A DNA stretch of 64,000 nt from Sciurus carolinensis (taxonomy: Eukaryota; Chordata; Mammalia; Rodentia; Sciuridae), in NCBI RefSeq assembly GCF_902686445.1, contig NC_062215.1:29782750-29846749 (forward strand), read 5' to 3'. The translations under genes and the position numbers were made by a program. The notes under the pieces were generated by a model. The model was given only the letters and a program-made list of their open reading frames with translations, did not search any database and was not told where the DNA came from. Of this stretch, positions 10,231-23,278 are shown in pieces (position 1 is the first letter of the stretch; each line of letters begins with the position of its first letter).

Positions 10231-10852
10231 CTTAGAACCCTTGGAAACTATTGGCAGAAATGTAAATTGGTTCAGACATTATGGAAAACAGTGTGATGAT
10301 CCCTCAAAAAATTTGAAAACAGAAACACCTTATGATTCAGCAACAACCACCTCTGGATATACAAATCCAAAGGAAATAAAACTGGTATCCTGGAGAGATA
10401 TCCACCCCCACCCCATGTTCATTGCAGAAGTAGTCATAATATCCAATGTAAAAATAATCTAAGTGTCTATCAACAGGTGAATGGATAAAGAAAATATAAT
10501 ATATACACATGCAGCGAGATACTATTCAACCATTACTAAGGAGAAAATTCTGTAATTTGACAACATGAATGAACCAGGAGGATATGAAATGAAATAAGCC
10601 AAACACCGAGAGACAAATATGCCATGATCTCACCCCTATGTGGAATCTAAAATAGTCAAATCCAGAGAAGCAGAGAGTGGGAGGTGATTGCCAAAGCCTG
10701 AAGGGTAGGAGAAATGGGGAAATGTTGGTTGAAGGGTACAGTTTATTTCTAAGACAGGCAAGTTCTAAGGATCTAGGTAGTAAAGAATGTGTTCATCTGA
10801 TTGTGGTCATCATTATACAGTATACCCATGTATCAAATATCTAATTTAAAAA
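10231..10852 (+). mobile_element. old L1 3' end (L1MA-like)
   Basis: Recognisable old-L1 phrases: GTAAATTGGTTCAGACATTATGG, CATGTTCATTGCAGAAGTAG, GAATGGATAAAGAAAATATAA, GATCTCACCCCTATGTGGAA and TTCTAAGGATCTAGGTAG. These follow the order of the ORF2 end and 3' UTR of L1MA-type elements, a different 3' UTR from the younger L1 copies in this window. No intact frame. Confidence 0.8.
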
Positions 10853-11717
10853 AACACACCTCTATGACTTTGTATCAGAAATCACAGTTTCCTGCTTCCT
10901 GCGTATTCCTCTAGCTTTGTCTCATACCCTCGAGTTTTGTGCAGTTATGGCAGACCTCTCTCTGTGTAGCTGGAATAAGGGAAACTCTCTTCTGCCTCAG
11001 GGAATGTGCTAGAAATGTTCCATTCCTCTCATCCAGCCTCCAGTCCTTCATTCCATCCATGCTTCCTTAAGACTTCATTTCCAAAGAAGTCTTTATAGAC
11101 CAAATTTGATTTTTGTGGACACATTTCCCAGATAGCACTCACCATATTGGACACTGCTCATTTATTATCTTCCTCTCCCGTTAAACTCCATGAAGGTAGC
11201 AGGAATCTTGTCATTATGTTCCCAAACCTGTCGTACTTCCTGGGATGTGGAAGCTGCTTGATAAATACTCACTCACTACAAGAGGAAGTGAAGTTACCTG
11301 AGAATACTGGATAGAAGGTGCACAGATTTCATCAAGTTTTTTAAAATTATTCCACCTTTTATATATATGAAAATTCACTGAAGGCTTATTTATCCCAATG
11401 CACACAGAACTTATTTGTCTACATCATGAAAATAATCTCCTCTGAATTAGGAATTCCTACAGAGGTCCAAAAAAAACCCATGATTACACTTCCAGTTTCC
11501 TTGGATCCTTCTTTCCTCTGAAGCAATCTAATAGACTTCTGAGACATGACTAGATAAATCTTGTCTTGCTATCTTATGATTTCTAATGATTCCAAACTCA
11601 AACATGTTATGGATGACATGCTTATAAGAGATCTGCACCCTTGATAGATGATCCTTGGCAAATGTATACAATTAATCAAACATAGTTTCTAATAGACACC
11701 TTAGTAATAAATGACTT
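10853..11717. other. no recognised feature
   Basis: About 865 bp of mixed-composition sequence with only short spurious frames. No repeat or exon signature was recognised. Confidence 0.4.
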
Positions 11718-11820
11718 CTTTTTTTCTTTTTTTTTTTTACTTTTGCAGTGCTGGGGTTCAAGCCCAGGGCCTTTTACGTGCTAGACAAGGGCTCTACTAC
11801 TGAGCTACCTCCCCCGCCCC
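11718..11820 (-). mobile_element. ID SINE, antisense, with poly-T (poly-A) tail
   Basis: A poly-T run is followed by CAGTGCTGGGGTTCAAGCCC and ends CTGAGCTACCTCCCCCGCCCC. The reverse complement is the ID core with A-box (TAGCTCAGTAG) and B-box-like (GGCTTGAACCCC) segments. No clear target duplication was found. Confidence 0.85.
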
Positions 11821-13084
11821 AAGTAGCTTATTCAAAGAGACAGAATTACACTCTAAGTTATTTTAATGAGTATAGAAGTCCAGCAGCAGTATTTCTACCC
11901 ATTTTTTCTAAGAGTTAAAAAAAAAAAGTTAGGGGGAGTTTAGATGATATGTAAAAGCAGCAAACTCTGCTGATGGACTTTTATTATTATTCTTATTAAG
12001 TGAAGGAAGTGCACAGAAATGTGGGATGAGCTTATTTATAGAAATGTCAAAAATAACTTTCAACACATGCTAAAACCCTTTCTTTTGCAACTACTCGGGC
12101 TGCATTATACTGTGATTTGAAACTTTCCCCTGAAGCTTTCTCTTTTTTAGTTATAGAGTAGAATAGAATTAGATATTCTTTTTTAAAAAATAGATGGTAT
12201 GTAAAGTTTTTTTTTCCACTGGTCATATCTGTGGACTCAATTTAAAAACTTAATATGCTTCAATAGTTTCTTAGCTTACCAGAGTTCTAGGAAAGTAAAT
12301 GGATAACGTCAATTTAGAATAATATTGCCAAATTCCAGTTTCATCTTAGCTAGAACTGGCATGAAGAATCACCGGACAATGAAAACTTGGTTTATTTATT
12401 TTTCTTACAATTATTGGAAATTCTGGTTATTTTTCATAATATAAAATGTATGTTTTTTTTATTATTTATGTTTTATTTGGTGCATTAGAATTATACATAC
12501 TAGTGGGATTCAGACAACCAGATTTATTTTAAAAGCGTAAGCATTTAACATTTGCTAGACATGGGAGCTCAAGGAGGCTAAATTGCCACCCTCACCTAGT
12601 TAAAAATTGTAGCAGTTACTTTCCAATGATGAATCTCCGAAGTCCTGGAATTCTATAGATGTGCCTCAGCAATTGGCACTGGTAGAGCAGAAATGACCTG
12701 AGTTTCACACCTCCTGCCCTTTCCTCAATGACCTTGAAGAAGTGTGACCTTGAACCTGTATTATGTGTTGTAGGGACATGTATGAGATTTGACAAATCCA
12801 AATTCTCTAGTCACTCTACTGTCCAGCTCCTTCTGATACTTGGAATTCTTCTTCCCATGATGGTCCCACACAGGTTCTGTGATCTAAATTAACCTTTCTT
12901 GTTATCCTGAACTGGCACACAGCTGAACTCATAATGATCCGAACCCATGTTTTATTTTTCCATGGGTTAAGTGTACAACTTGTCGGCTCAACTACAAGGT
13001 ACCTCTCCAAAGGGTACTCTCTAGGGATGCTTCTCTGTTGCAGCCTTTAGTGAAGGGTTTCTTCAAACTCTCATGAGTAGTGAG
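11821..13084. other. no recognised gene
   Basis: About 1.26 kb with no firmly recognised repeat. The short phrase around 12480-12510 (GGTGCATTAGAATTATACAT) resembles a dispersed rodent sequence that I could not name. Confidence 0.35.
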
Positions 13085-13228
13085 CCTCAGACCAACAGTC
13101 CTTTACCAAGGACTTACTGGAAAGAGACTCAGGTTTTGCGCCAGTCTTCCTACTCAGAATCTGCATTGCGGTAATATCTCAGGTGGTTCATGAATTATAT
13201 ACACATTAAAGTTTGAAAAAATGATGCT
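13085..13228. mobile_element. MER5A-like non-autonomous hAT DNA transposon relic
   Basis: Contains CAGAATCTGCATTGCGG followed by a CTCAGGTGGTTCATGAATTA and CATTAAAGTTTGA ending. These match the MER5A outline, in which the two halves are partly complementary, so strand is hard to call. About 20-30% diverged. Three similar relics occur at 22350, 38836 and 42495. Confidence 0.55.
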
Positions 13229-14033
13229 TTAAAATACTGTACCCTTTGTATGTATAGTAGTAATTTGAAGCTTTATACCTAGAGACTCAGTTTTATTAAT
13301 TTCTTGCTTATTCGGTAACTTTGAATTCCTTTATCTAGTTATCTGGCTCTGGTATAGGTATTCATCTTCTCACTCTCTTTTTCACTCTCTTGACTCTGTT
13401 CCCCTCCTTTGTACCCTCCTCATTTCTCTCATTATTTTAAAACTTTTTTTGCATATGGAAACTATCATCAAGCTAGATCATTTATAATGAGTCACTAGGA
13501 TTTCAGCTCCACTGAGTTAATGCTTTTGAAGTAAATGAAGATGTAAGCACTTTGAGTAACCATTGATAATTTAATTTTTATTTTGAAACACATATAGATT
13601 CACAGGAAATTGCAACAGAAAGTACAAGGAGGTACCATGTACTATTCACACTTGTTTCCCCTAAAAGTAATATTTTGCATAATGCTAGTATAATTTCAAA
13701 CCCAGGAAGTTTATATTGGTACTATTCATGGAGCATCTTCATTTTTTGCCAGCCATGTACACACTTGGGTGTTTGTGTAATTCTATGCAATATTCTCACA
13801 AGAGTAGATTTGTGTGACCAGTGCAATCAAGATATTTACCTGTCTCAACATCACAACACTTCCATATAGCCTCATCTACTCTCCCTCATCTCTAATTCCT
13901 GGCAACTCCTTTTCCAGCTTTCATCACTAAACTTTCCAAAATTCCTTCCACAAATTCCAAAAAAGCTCCAAAAGCTTCTGAACCACGTGATCAGGTTATT
14001 CTCAGCAATAGCCCCTCTCCCAGTACCAATTTC
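13229..14033. other. mostly unrecognised; 13555-13930 possibly an ancient LINE piece
   Basis: The segment 13555-13930, with TTTGTGTAATTCTATGCAAT and a CCTGGCAACTCC end, faintly resembles the antisense of ancient mammalian LINE 5' or 3' regions. I could not name the family. The rest is unrecognised. Confidence 0.3.
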
Positions 14034-14466
14034 TGTTTTAGTCAGCTCCTTCTCAGCTGTGACCAAAACACATAACAAAAACAATTTGCGAGGAGGAAAA
14101 GTTTATTTGGCATTCACAGTTTCAGAGATAGCAGGTTCCATTGCTCTGTGCCCAAGGTAAGGCAGAACATCATAGCAAAAGCGTGTGGTAGAGGAAAACA
14201 ACTCAGGACACAGCAACAGGAAGCACAGAGAGAAAGAGCAAGCTCTACTCAACAAAGATAAAATATATACCCCAAAGGCATGCCCCCAGTGACCCACCTC
14301 TTCCAACCACACCCACCCTGCCTACAGTTATCACTCAGTTAATCTCTATCAGGGGACTGATGCACTCATTAGTTCAAGATTCTCATGACCCAACCATTTC
14401 ACCTCTAAACTTGCTTGCGTTGTTTCACACATGAACTTCTGGGGGGAGATACTATCTAAACCACAA
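14034..14466 (-). mobile_element. MaLR LTR (MST/MLT1-like), antisense
   Basis: Starts TGTTTTAGTCAGCTCC and ends near ACTATCTAAACCACAAT. The reverse complement begins with a TGGTTTAGATAGT-like start and a GTTCATGTGTGAAACAA block, the typical opening of MaLR LTRs. Internal matches include AGAACATCATAGCA and ACCCACCTCTTCC. It resembles the sense copy at 45087-45494 in layout. Probably a solo LTR: no internal retroviral sequence lies beside it. Confidence 0.8.
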
Positions 14467-14479
14467 TGAATGCCATCTG

Positions 14480-15175
14480 CAAGTAAAAGCTGTTTTATTT
14501 CTTCCTTTTCCAATCTATATGCTATTTACTTCTTTTTCTTTCCCTTTTTGTGCTTCAAGTACTATGTTAAATAAGGGTAGCAAGTATGAACCAACTTGCC
14601 TTGTTCCAGATCTTTCTTTTGTTATTCCATCTCTCCCCAGTATTCAGTCCCTCACCTTTAAGTATGAGGCTGGTTGTAAGTTTTTCATAGATGGTCTTTA
14701 TCACTTTGATAAGGTCTCCTCTCAATTGCTAATTTACTGAGTGATTTTTTTATTATGACTAGGAGATGGATTTTCATAAGTATATAATTGTACAATTGAT
14801 AACATCATGATTTTTTCTTCTGTAACCTGTTAATATGATGGATTATACTGACTGATTTATAAAAATTGAATCAACTTTATATACTTGGAATAACTATCAC
14901 TTAGTTGTATTGTCTTATTCTTTTTATACATCACTGGAATTACTTTGCTAAGTGTTGGTGAAGGTTTTTGCATCTATATTCATGAAAAATATAAGTCTAT
15001 AGTTCTCTGGTTTTTATATCAAAGTAATACTGGCCTTATAATATGAGTTACATGTTCCTTCCTCATGTTTTTCTGAGATTATGTAAAATCAATGTTACTT
15101 TTGTTTCTTTTTGTTTTAAAAGTTTGGTACAATTTTCCAGTGAAATTTATCAGGAGACAAGGGGAGGGGAGTAAG
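14480..15175 (-). mobile_element. ancient L1M ORF2 fragment, antisense
   Basis: Shows decayed antisense phrases of the old L1 reverse transcriptase: ACTATGTTAAATAAGGGTAG, GCCTTGTTCCAGATCT, TTTTTGCATCTATATTCATG and TAATACTGGCCTTATAATATG, in the right order. No open frame. Same class as the pieces at 3746 and 38985. Confidence 0.75.
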
Positions 15176-16862
15176 TGGAGCTTTGATTTTGATTGTTTAG
15201 TCACTCATCTTTATTGATAAAATATTCTCCTATGCATTACATACTCTCAGCATAAATTTAAGGTTCTTGAAAAAGGGGGGTTGTGGAAAACTATCATTAA
15301 AACCAAAGTACATGTCTTTCAAACACCCAACTTAAAATAATATTCAAGCAAGAACACCAAGAATAAATTAACTCAATTGTTTACAAAAATATCTATCAAG
15401 TAATGTTTTATAATTAGAGTTGCCTAATGAATTGCCTCAGACAAAATCTCAACTGTGTAACTTATTTAATTTTTACTTGGGATAAAAATCTCTTCGTGCC
15501 ACTGAATTAAGGACTACTTTCTGAAAAAATAATAGAAAAGTTTAAAAACAAAAGACTGCCATTTATTTATTAACTATCAATTAAGGCCTCTGAATTAGAA
15601 AAGAAATTGGATACTTTGAGCCATTATCCCTTTTCTGATCAGTCAGCTCTACCCACCCCTCAACCCCAAACTTAAAATGGAACATTTCTAAAGTGAAAAG
15701 TAATTTTGAATTTTACCAATGTATGAATTATCACCACATGAAATGATATTTCTTCATACTCAAAAGTAGAATTTCCTATATTATATTTAATAATATTTGA
15801 TACTCATTCTTTTATTCTATGATCACTACAAAATAAAGAAAAAACTTAATTTCTGTATCTGGTGGCTTTTTAAAAAATCTACATACTGTTTGATATTTTT
15901 TAATAAAACCAATACTTGTAAATACATACATTTCTAACCCCTATTAGAACTGAAAAGTTATTTTAAAAAAAAATCCTAAGGTTAGGAAGACCAGATGGAG
16001 CTTAAAAAGAATGTTTTTTTAAAATCTGAGTCTATTTTTTCTGTATCTTAAGTAATTACTTTTTTTTTCTTAAACAAAAAATGATTCTGGAATTTTGAAT
16101 TTACTTTGAAATTACCATACCTATCCTACTATACCCAACATTTCAACTCTGTTAAGTAAATGAAATATGTAATATCCTTAAATATCAAACAGAGAAGAGA
16201 GAAACCTTGTTTTCATTATTGACTAAGAAAAACAAAACTCATTCTTTCAATTTTTAAACGTTGTAGAATTTTTCAGGTTGTCTATTTCATCCTGGTTGAA
16301 TTGTGATAGTTGGTGTTTTTAAGGTACCGATATGACCGTTAACTTTGAATACTTATTCCAACATAGCATTTAAATCAAGTGAGCCAATAAGCAAAGTTTA
16401 TGAGGAAGGCCAAGTTGAAAGAATGTCACTAATTTGAAGTTTGTTTAAGCACTCTTAAGGACTGACACTGGAGCAGAAGCAGGGTTACACCATACTTTTC
16501 CCCTAAAAACATGAACAAATATAGGGAAAACAAAAACCAAAAAATAAACAAACAAACAAAAAACACTCACAAATGAGAACAGAATAATTTATCTTGTTTT
16601 AAATTTTGTAAGGGGTAACTAAAGGCAAAATCCTGCCACCTACTAAGACTAAGTCACTTAGTCTTCCCTAAAAAAGTAAAGTGAGAATGGACATGAACAG
16701 TCTTGAAAACTGCAAATTATCTAATTTCCTAATCTAAAGGGAAGTTCCCCGAATGAAAGGAAGAAAAAGGCAGATTAGAAGGGCCGACCAGGCTAGTTTT
16801 TATCAGTAGGAAAAGACAGAGAAACTGAAGAAATCAGAAAGACAATCAAATTTTATGACTGC
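15176..16862. other. 1.7 kb without recognised repeat or gene
   Basis: Strongly AT-rich with no recognised SINE, L1 or LTR and no frame over about 60 codons. It could be unique sequence or very old repeat. One of the longer repeat-poor stretches of the window. Confidence 0.4.
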
Positions 16863-16887
16863 TTTTTTTTTTTTTTTTTTTTTTTTC
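16863..16887. repeat. poly-T run
   Basis: About 25 consecutive T bases. No SINE body follows, so it is not clearly the tail of an antisense insertion. Confidence 0.9.
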
Positions 16888-17099
16888 CTGGTTAGGTACA
16901 AAATCAAAAAAGTAGTAAAAGTGTTTACATCCAGTTCAGTTCACTGCCCAGGCTTTGGGGATCTCAGGGAAAAAGAGAGAGAAAAGAAGGAAAAAAAGTT
17001 CAGAGCTCCCTGGAAATTCTGGGGATCTCAATAAAGGATCACTGAGAAGTCCCTGTAATGTTTCTTACTGCTCAACAAAGTCTATGGGTAGGAGAATCA

Positions 17100-17430
17100 T
17101 GGTAACTGAAAAATTCAGTACCAAAAATTACATATATGATTCCCTTTACATGAAGTTCTTTAAAATACAAAATTATAGAAATGAAGAACAGATGATAGTT
17201 TGCCAGAGATTGAGGAGACGATGTGGGGCAGGTAACATGAAGGATTCTCCTGTTGATAGGAAAGTCCGTGTCTCATCAATGTCAGCATCCTGGTTGTGAC
17301 TGGCATTACCACTCAGGGAAACTGGTCAAAGGGTACAGGGAATATTTGTGTATTATTTCATGTGATGGCATATGAATCTACTCAACAGAAAACTGTATTC
17401 ATAAAACAAGAGATTAAACCTAACAGTTAT
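17100..17430 (+). mobile_element. old L1ME-like 3' UTR fragment
   Basis: Layout matches old L1ME 3' ends: ATATGATTCCCTTTACATGA, GTTTGCCAGAGATTGAGGAG and ATTATTTCATGTGATGGC. The 114-codon plus-strand frame at 16955-17299 runs into this region and has no homology of its own, so I treat it as spurious. Confidence 0.45.
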
Positions 17431-19154
17431 TGAAATAGATTCACTGTCATTTATTTAATATGCAGTTATTTAGCCCCTATTTTTTTTCTTTTGCCAAATG
17501 GTATTTGAGATATTGCATATATATGAAACTCCATATCCTTAATGGAACTTATTTCTAGTGGGAACAACACAAGGTACAATGAGAAAATTATGTAGCGTTT
17601 GAAAGGGTAAAAATTGCTGCAGGGAAAATTGAAATTTGGAAGACAGAAGTAGAAGAGGAGCAGGCAGAAAAGGCTAAACAGAAGAGGTAACAGTTAAGTA
17701 AAGATTGGAGTAAAGAAAGGAGGAAGCATCATTTATAGATTTCCAGGAGAAATGACCGAGCTGGGAAAAGTCCAGCAGGGTATGTTCAAGACTCAACCAG
17801 AGCCCTGTATTGCTAAATCAAGAATAAGGGACAGTAGGAGATCACGGGGCCAGAAAGGGAAGGGGAAGGAAAAAGGAAGCGTGGCTCTTCAGAGTCCTGA
17901 AGGCAGGGTGATGATTTGGGTTGTATTCCTAGTGAGATGAGAAGCCCTCAGTAGGCAGAGCAGTCACTTGAGAGACTTACGTCATAACCAGATCACTCAT
18001 GTGTCCCCAGTGAGCATGAACTGTATATAGGGAAGCAAGAGCAGAAATAAGGATACCAGTTGGGAATCTGTTGGAATAATCTAGGAAAAATATAACAGGG
18101 AAGAAGTTAAGAGCAGCTGGATTCTTGGTATACTGCAAAGGAAAAGCCAAGGGAATTCTGGAAAGATGGGACGTAGGGTATGAGAAACCAAAAGGGAAAG
18201 CGAGAGCTCTTGCTCACCAAGGTCCTACTGGAGGGCTTGCCTTGGACCTACAACATCCTTCCCACAAGGCCTCTCCTCTAAAGCAGCCAGCTGCCCCGGG
18301 GCTCTGTGGCTTCAGTGTGGGTGACTGCTGCTTTCTCAAATTATTCTAATATACGTGCACTTTCTGTGTCCTGCTAGGACCACGGTTGACTCAAACACAG
18401 AAGACAGAGTGAGAGGGACTCGATGATGTATTTTTGTAAAGGGTGAAATAGAAGTGAAGCAAATGCCTTGGCAACCTGAACTTGACCTTCATTTTCACAA
18501 GAAAATATGTCCATTATCATCTTGTGCAAATTAGCTGACATCACTATCATAATTAAATGTTTTTGTTCACATATAACAATTTTCACCAAGATTTGACCAC
18601 AGTGTTTCACACTGGCAAAGTAATCAGTGATCAATGCTGGCAGACTTGAAGCTGAAAAAAAACACAGAAAAGGCCCCCCCAAAATGTAAAATATCACACT
18701 TCTGTGAATATTAGCCCACCAGGTCTGGAGAATTAAAGCATGGAAATCAGTTCAGCTCCCCCAAAGTTATTTTTACACTGAAACTATTAATAACACTGGC
18801 AAAGAAGGGAATTATATTAAATCCAAATCTGTCAGTTAATAGAAATAAAGAATAATCGTGGATAACAAGCCAAGTTAAATGTTAACCAGAGAAATGTTTC
18901 GAAGAATGTGATCTGAGTCAATTTTTGGAAAATGTAGATAGTATCAAATGACCCAAATGAAAGAAAGGAAGCAAAGTCTCATGAATCTAAAACTTCATAG
19001 TGATTCCTAGAAAGCTCCATAAATCTTAGAGGTAAAAGCACATGGTAAAGAGGGAAATCTATGGCACACAATGTATTATATGTGTTCAGGAAGTCTGTGA
19101 ACAGACAACATAATATATGTGCCTGAGTTCTGTTTCACTTGCAACTAGAACTCT
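17431..19154. other. 1.7 kb without recognised repeat or gene
   Basis: Mixed composition, purine-rich around 17640-17930. The reading frames at 17752-17940, 18125-18349 and 18374-18697 (107 codons, minus) show no recognisable motif and no repeat support. Confidence 0.35.
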
Positions 19155-19310
19155 GTAGCTTTTCAGATTTATTACATAATCTCTTGAACTTTTCATTGCC
19201 TTTCATTCATCACCAAAAAACAGGCTTAGTAATGTTTATGCTACTTAATTTACAACTGTTTTGAGGATTAAATAATAGAGAGTGCTTTGGAAGCACTGAA
19301 GAAGTTAAAA
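19155..19310 (+). mobile_element. MIR SINE, sense
   Basis: The 3' half of MIR is visible in decayed form: a CTTGAACTTTTCATTGCC-like stretch, then TTTTGAGGATTAAATAATAG, the conserved end of the MIR core. The age is consistent with an ancestral mammalian insertion. Confidence 0.5.
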
Positions 19311-19908
19311 TGATTCACAACCATGTCATTACGATTATTAGGATTAAAATAATTTATACATATTATGCATTGATATTCTTTTCGGTGGATAATAATTACA
19401 GAGGATGTCTCTCTGCTGAGTAGAGTGGCTCTGTAGCTTGCTGGTATCATATACTGATCACAAGACTTGCATTCTCAGAATAAATTTGCTATCTTATATT
19501 CTTCTAGGTCCTATCTAAGGGTGACTAAGAACAAAACTATATATGGTTGAAGAGGCAAAAAGGGGTTGTTGAAAGGGTCGCAGGTACCCTAACAAAGATA
19601 CTGGATGGGCTAGAGAACCTAATTGGCAGCTATGCCACCCGGAATGGTGGCTGCTGCTTTGCTGGAGAACTGGCTCTGGCACCGTTTCCTCCACTAAAAT
19701 CTAGTCACTACTGTTGACACTGCTGGTGGGAAATAGAATTTTTTGCAAACAAAACGGCCAAAAGCATTAATGCTATTTCTGTGCCAAGATTTTGGCTTTA
19801 TGACAAATGTTCCTTGCAAAGTTGTATCACTTCTCTCACTCCAGTGAAATAGGTTCCACATGGAGATACCTTCTTCGGGTGGCTTATTTCCAAATGAAAG
19901 AGAAGGCC
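19311..19908. other. no recognised feature
   Basis: About 600 bp with no recognised repeat or exon. Confidence 0.4.
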
Positions 19909-20321
19909 TGTGTTAGTCTTCTTTGGCTGCCATAAGAAAATATCACAGATTACATGGCCTAAACCAGAGAAATTTATGTTCTCACACCTCTGAAGGCTGG
20001 AAAGTCCAAGATCAAGGCTCCGGCTGAGTTTGGTTTCTGATGAGGTCTCTCTTCCTGGCTTGGAGACATCTGTCTTCTCACTGTGTCTTTATATGGCCTT
20101 TCCTCTAGTATGCACAGAGAAAAGAAGAGGGAGAAAGAGAGATCTCTTCCTCTTCTCATAAGTCCCCCATCCCTGTCAGATCAGGACCTCAGACTTATGA
20201 CCTTATTTAGCCTCACATACCTCCTAAAGAACCTGTCACAGTGAACCTGTCCAAATCCTGTCACAGTGGGAATCAGAGTTTCAGTGTGTGAATTGGACGG
20301 AATACCCTTCAGTTCATAACA
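19909..20321 (-). mobile_element. MLT1-type LTR, antisense
   Basis: Begins TGTGTTAGTCTTCTTTGGCT and ends CAGTTCATAACA, with the typical antisense MLT1 landmarks in order: GGCTGCCATAAGAAAATA, GGAAAGTCCAAGATCAAGGC, CTCTCTTCCTGGCTTGGAGAC, CTGTGTCTTTATATGG and GACCTTATTTAGCC. It has the TG...CA LTR ends and no adjacent internal region, so a solo LTR. Confidence 0.85.
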
Positions 20322-22349
20322 CTCAGTTATCTAGCAGGTAAAGACCAGGACATGTGCTCAGGAACTAGATACAAAAGAACCTGAGTAAACTGGAGAGGTT
20401 GAAATTTGACAGGAAATTCCCCACCCGGCACACAGTCATGTAGTGCAAAATGACATTCTGGTCAACCACAAGCTGCATATACCACCATGGTCCCTTAAGA
20501 TTATATCGTCTAGTGATGATGTAGCTATCTTAGTTTGTGTTAAGTACATTATGTGATGCCAGTCACAATGACAAAATTGCCTAAGAATGAACTTCTCAGA
20601 ACATGTCCTCACCATTAAGTTACCTATAACTGTAACCACATTGAAGGAATGCTGGTTACAGAGAGAATATAACAAATGCTCATTGCATTTGATAAATAGA
20701 ATTCAGGAAAATCAGACATAGAATACCACCTTCATCAAAGTTCTTTATTGGAAAATGTAGGCATATAACCTACATAACTGCAAAATTTAAAGTCATTAGA
20801 GATGCTTACTTCTTACGGCATAGTGTTAAGGAACACAGAGAAAGAGTTGGAGTGAGGGAGGAAGGAGGTGGGGATTATACTTGGCTTAGCAGGAAATGTA
20901 GATGAATTTTCTCTCTCACAATAAGAGTTTTTGCCAAAAAATTTAGAAAGAATATTCTAAATAATGTTAATTAGTAAGACATAATGGTTTTATACCAGTA
21001 TCAATTTTTATTCAAGTGATTTTTCTTGATTAACAAATACATGAAATTAGTATAAAAAGATGCAACTTAAAAAAAAAATGGGTCCTTTCTTATCCAAAGT
21101 ACAATTCAAAGATCACAGTATTGATTGTTCCATTTCCAAAGTTCTCTGGCAATAAATTAATCATTGGAATGGGGAAAATTCTAATCTGCTACCAGAAAGT
21201 AGAGGAAGAGTCTGTCTGTGTGTCTGAAAATTAGAATGTTTCAGACAGAAATAATTTCTGCCAGAGCCCAGTGAGAAGAAGGCTAGTTCCCAAATGTGCC
21301 AGTGAATGCTGCCTGCGGAAATAGAAGAGAGTCCAGCACAGGGTACAGGAAACTGTCCTCACTGACCGGATCATGGCAAACCACTCCTGGGAATAAGTGG
21401 ATAACAAGTCACCAGACACGCAAAATGACCCAAGACTTCAAGCACAGAGCATTCTGATACTGCAGCCCAAGAGCATCCTCTCAAAGATACACCCACAACA
21501 CTTCAGCTGATGGCACTGTGGGCAGCTGACAACTATTAGCCTACCACCCGAAAGAATTGCTTCTCCGATTGCTTACCTAATTTTCTTCCTCTGGCATATT
21601 TCAAACAACATGAGATCAAAGCATGCTGATTGCATCTTCTTTTGTCAGTATTCCCAGAGGCAAAACAAAACCCTCCTAATTTAGTTAAGGTCACTTTTGA
21701 CCTTTCTATTTCAGATCACAGCAGGAAATGAAATAATAATAGAGCCTTTCTATCTGTCTGGCTTCAGAGAAATCAAAATGATTTCAATCTTATCTTTATC
21801 AATTATATTGGTCACCTCTATTAACTTCTCCCCTTCTCTTTAATCTACCCATCCTAGTCTTTGTTCTTCTGTTCTTCCCATCCTGGAGAGAGAAGCTCCA
21901 TGGCCCTCAGGGGCATTTTCCCTTCTTGCTGTATCTACATCTGGTCTTTCCTCTGAGGGTGTACACCCAGAGAAAATGGAAATGGTTGCCTGCTAAAAGT
22001 GAGGAGTAGTGTAGGTTTCTCTTTCAGGTGGACTAAAGGTTATAGCTGAGAAGTCACTTTGTATTCTTTGGTGTCTGAACTTCTCTACTGCCAATGATCC
22101 AAACTAACTAGGTTATACATTAATATGGAGAGGGATATGACCCCTTGAAAAAACATACAAACTCACCTGGGTCAAAAGAAGTTAGTATAACTCCTAAATC
22201 TTACCTAAATCATACCCTAGGGTATATTTGTGGGTTTTGGTGGGGCTCTGGCAGGCCCTATAGTTTCTGTTGGATTTTTATTTTTATTTTATTTTATTTT
22301 TTTAGTGAGTGCATTGTCTAGATCTTTGTGACTCAAGGTATGTCAGAGA
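20322..22349. other. 2 kb without recognised repeat or gene
   Basis: Unrecognised sequence apart from a short T-rich pentamer run at 22277-22305. Frames of 79 and 62 codons (minus strand) show nothing recognisable. Confidence 0.35.
22277..22305. repeat. (TTTTA)n-like simple repeat
   Basis: Imperfect TTTTA/TTTA units over about 29 bp. Confidence 0.8.
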
Positions 22350-22497
22350 TTTATGATCTAAGTGACATCACCATTACCTAGGAGTTTGTTAAAGTACAGA
22401 ATCTGATGTCACACTGTAGACTAAAATGTCAGAATCTTCAACAATACCCTTAGGTGATTACTGTGTTCATTAGAGTGTAAGAAGTACTATTCAAGTA
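22350..22497 (+). mobile_element. MER5A-like DNA transposon relic
   Basis: GTGACATCACCATTACCTAG, GAGTTTGTTAAAGTACAGAA and a GTGATTACTGTGTTCATTAG ending follow the MER5A outline (CATCACC...GGGAGCTTGTTA...GAATC...). Diverged. Confidence 0.6.
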
Positions 22498-23101
22498 TGC
22501 CTGTCCACAAAGCTTAAAGTACTCTCATCCTCGGTACCACAACATTAGCTGAGGAGATGACCTTGACTGAGACATTTAAGGTTAATCTATGAATAAAATA
22601 ATAATGACTCAAGCAACCAATCAATTAGTCAAATATCTTCTAGCATTTCCACCTTTAAGGATAAATGATTGGCTTTGGAATCAGAATAATTCTGTTTAAT
22701 TTTAAAATTAGGTAACACCACAGTCTCTACCTTACCTTATAAGCCCAACCTGAGAGATGAGCATTGGGTGGGTGATAAAATGTATTACACCTACTCATGT
22801 CAACAATTACTGACCTCCTAGTATACTAAAGCCATTATGCTTGGTCTGTGGCTTTTTAACTGCATAGTTGCTCCTCTGTGTCAATGTGCCAGGGATTTGC
22901 CAACATTTAGACTCAATTATATGCACCGTGCACCAAACACCTGATCTGAAACTAAAACATTGTTGTTAAAAGTATAACTGTTTCTGAACTTAAGAGATCA
23001 TGTAAGTTGTTTGAAAACATCCTAGTGCTTATTACCTGGATTAAAAAAAAATAGAAAGAAAGTAAAGAAAAAACAAAAGTAAAGAAAACAAAATTAAAGA
23101 A
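22498..23101. other. no recognised feature
   Basis: About 600 bp unrecognised. The 119-codon minus-strand frame at 22952-23311 runs through the adjacent SINE and is a SINE-derived false frame. Confidence 0.4.
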
Positions 23102-23278
23102 TGGTGTGCCAGGTGTGGTGGTATACACTTGTAATTCCAGGCAGGAGCATCGCAAGTTCAAGGCCAGCCTCGGCAACTTAATGAGGCCCTGCCTGGAAAT
23201 AAAAATTTTAAAAGGGCTGGGGGTGTAGCTTGGTGGTAGAACACCCCTCAGTTCAACCCCCAGCACCAAAAATATATA
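23102..23278 (+). mobile_element. B1-dID composite SINE
   Basis: B1 head (GCCAGGTGTGGTGGTATACA, GTTCAAGGCCAGCCTCGGCA), A-rich joint, then an ID tail GGGCTGGGGGTGTAGCTTGG ... CAGTTCAACCCCCAGCACC. The B1 head lacks a ~20-bp middle segment compared with the copy at 46804. No clear target duplication. Confidence 0.9.

Noticed and set aside
16955..17299. 114-codon plus-strand open frame
   Set aside because: Its second half lies in an L1ME-like 3' UTR and its start is a lysine-rich low-complexity stretch; no motif was seen.
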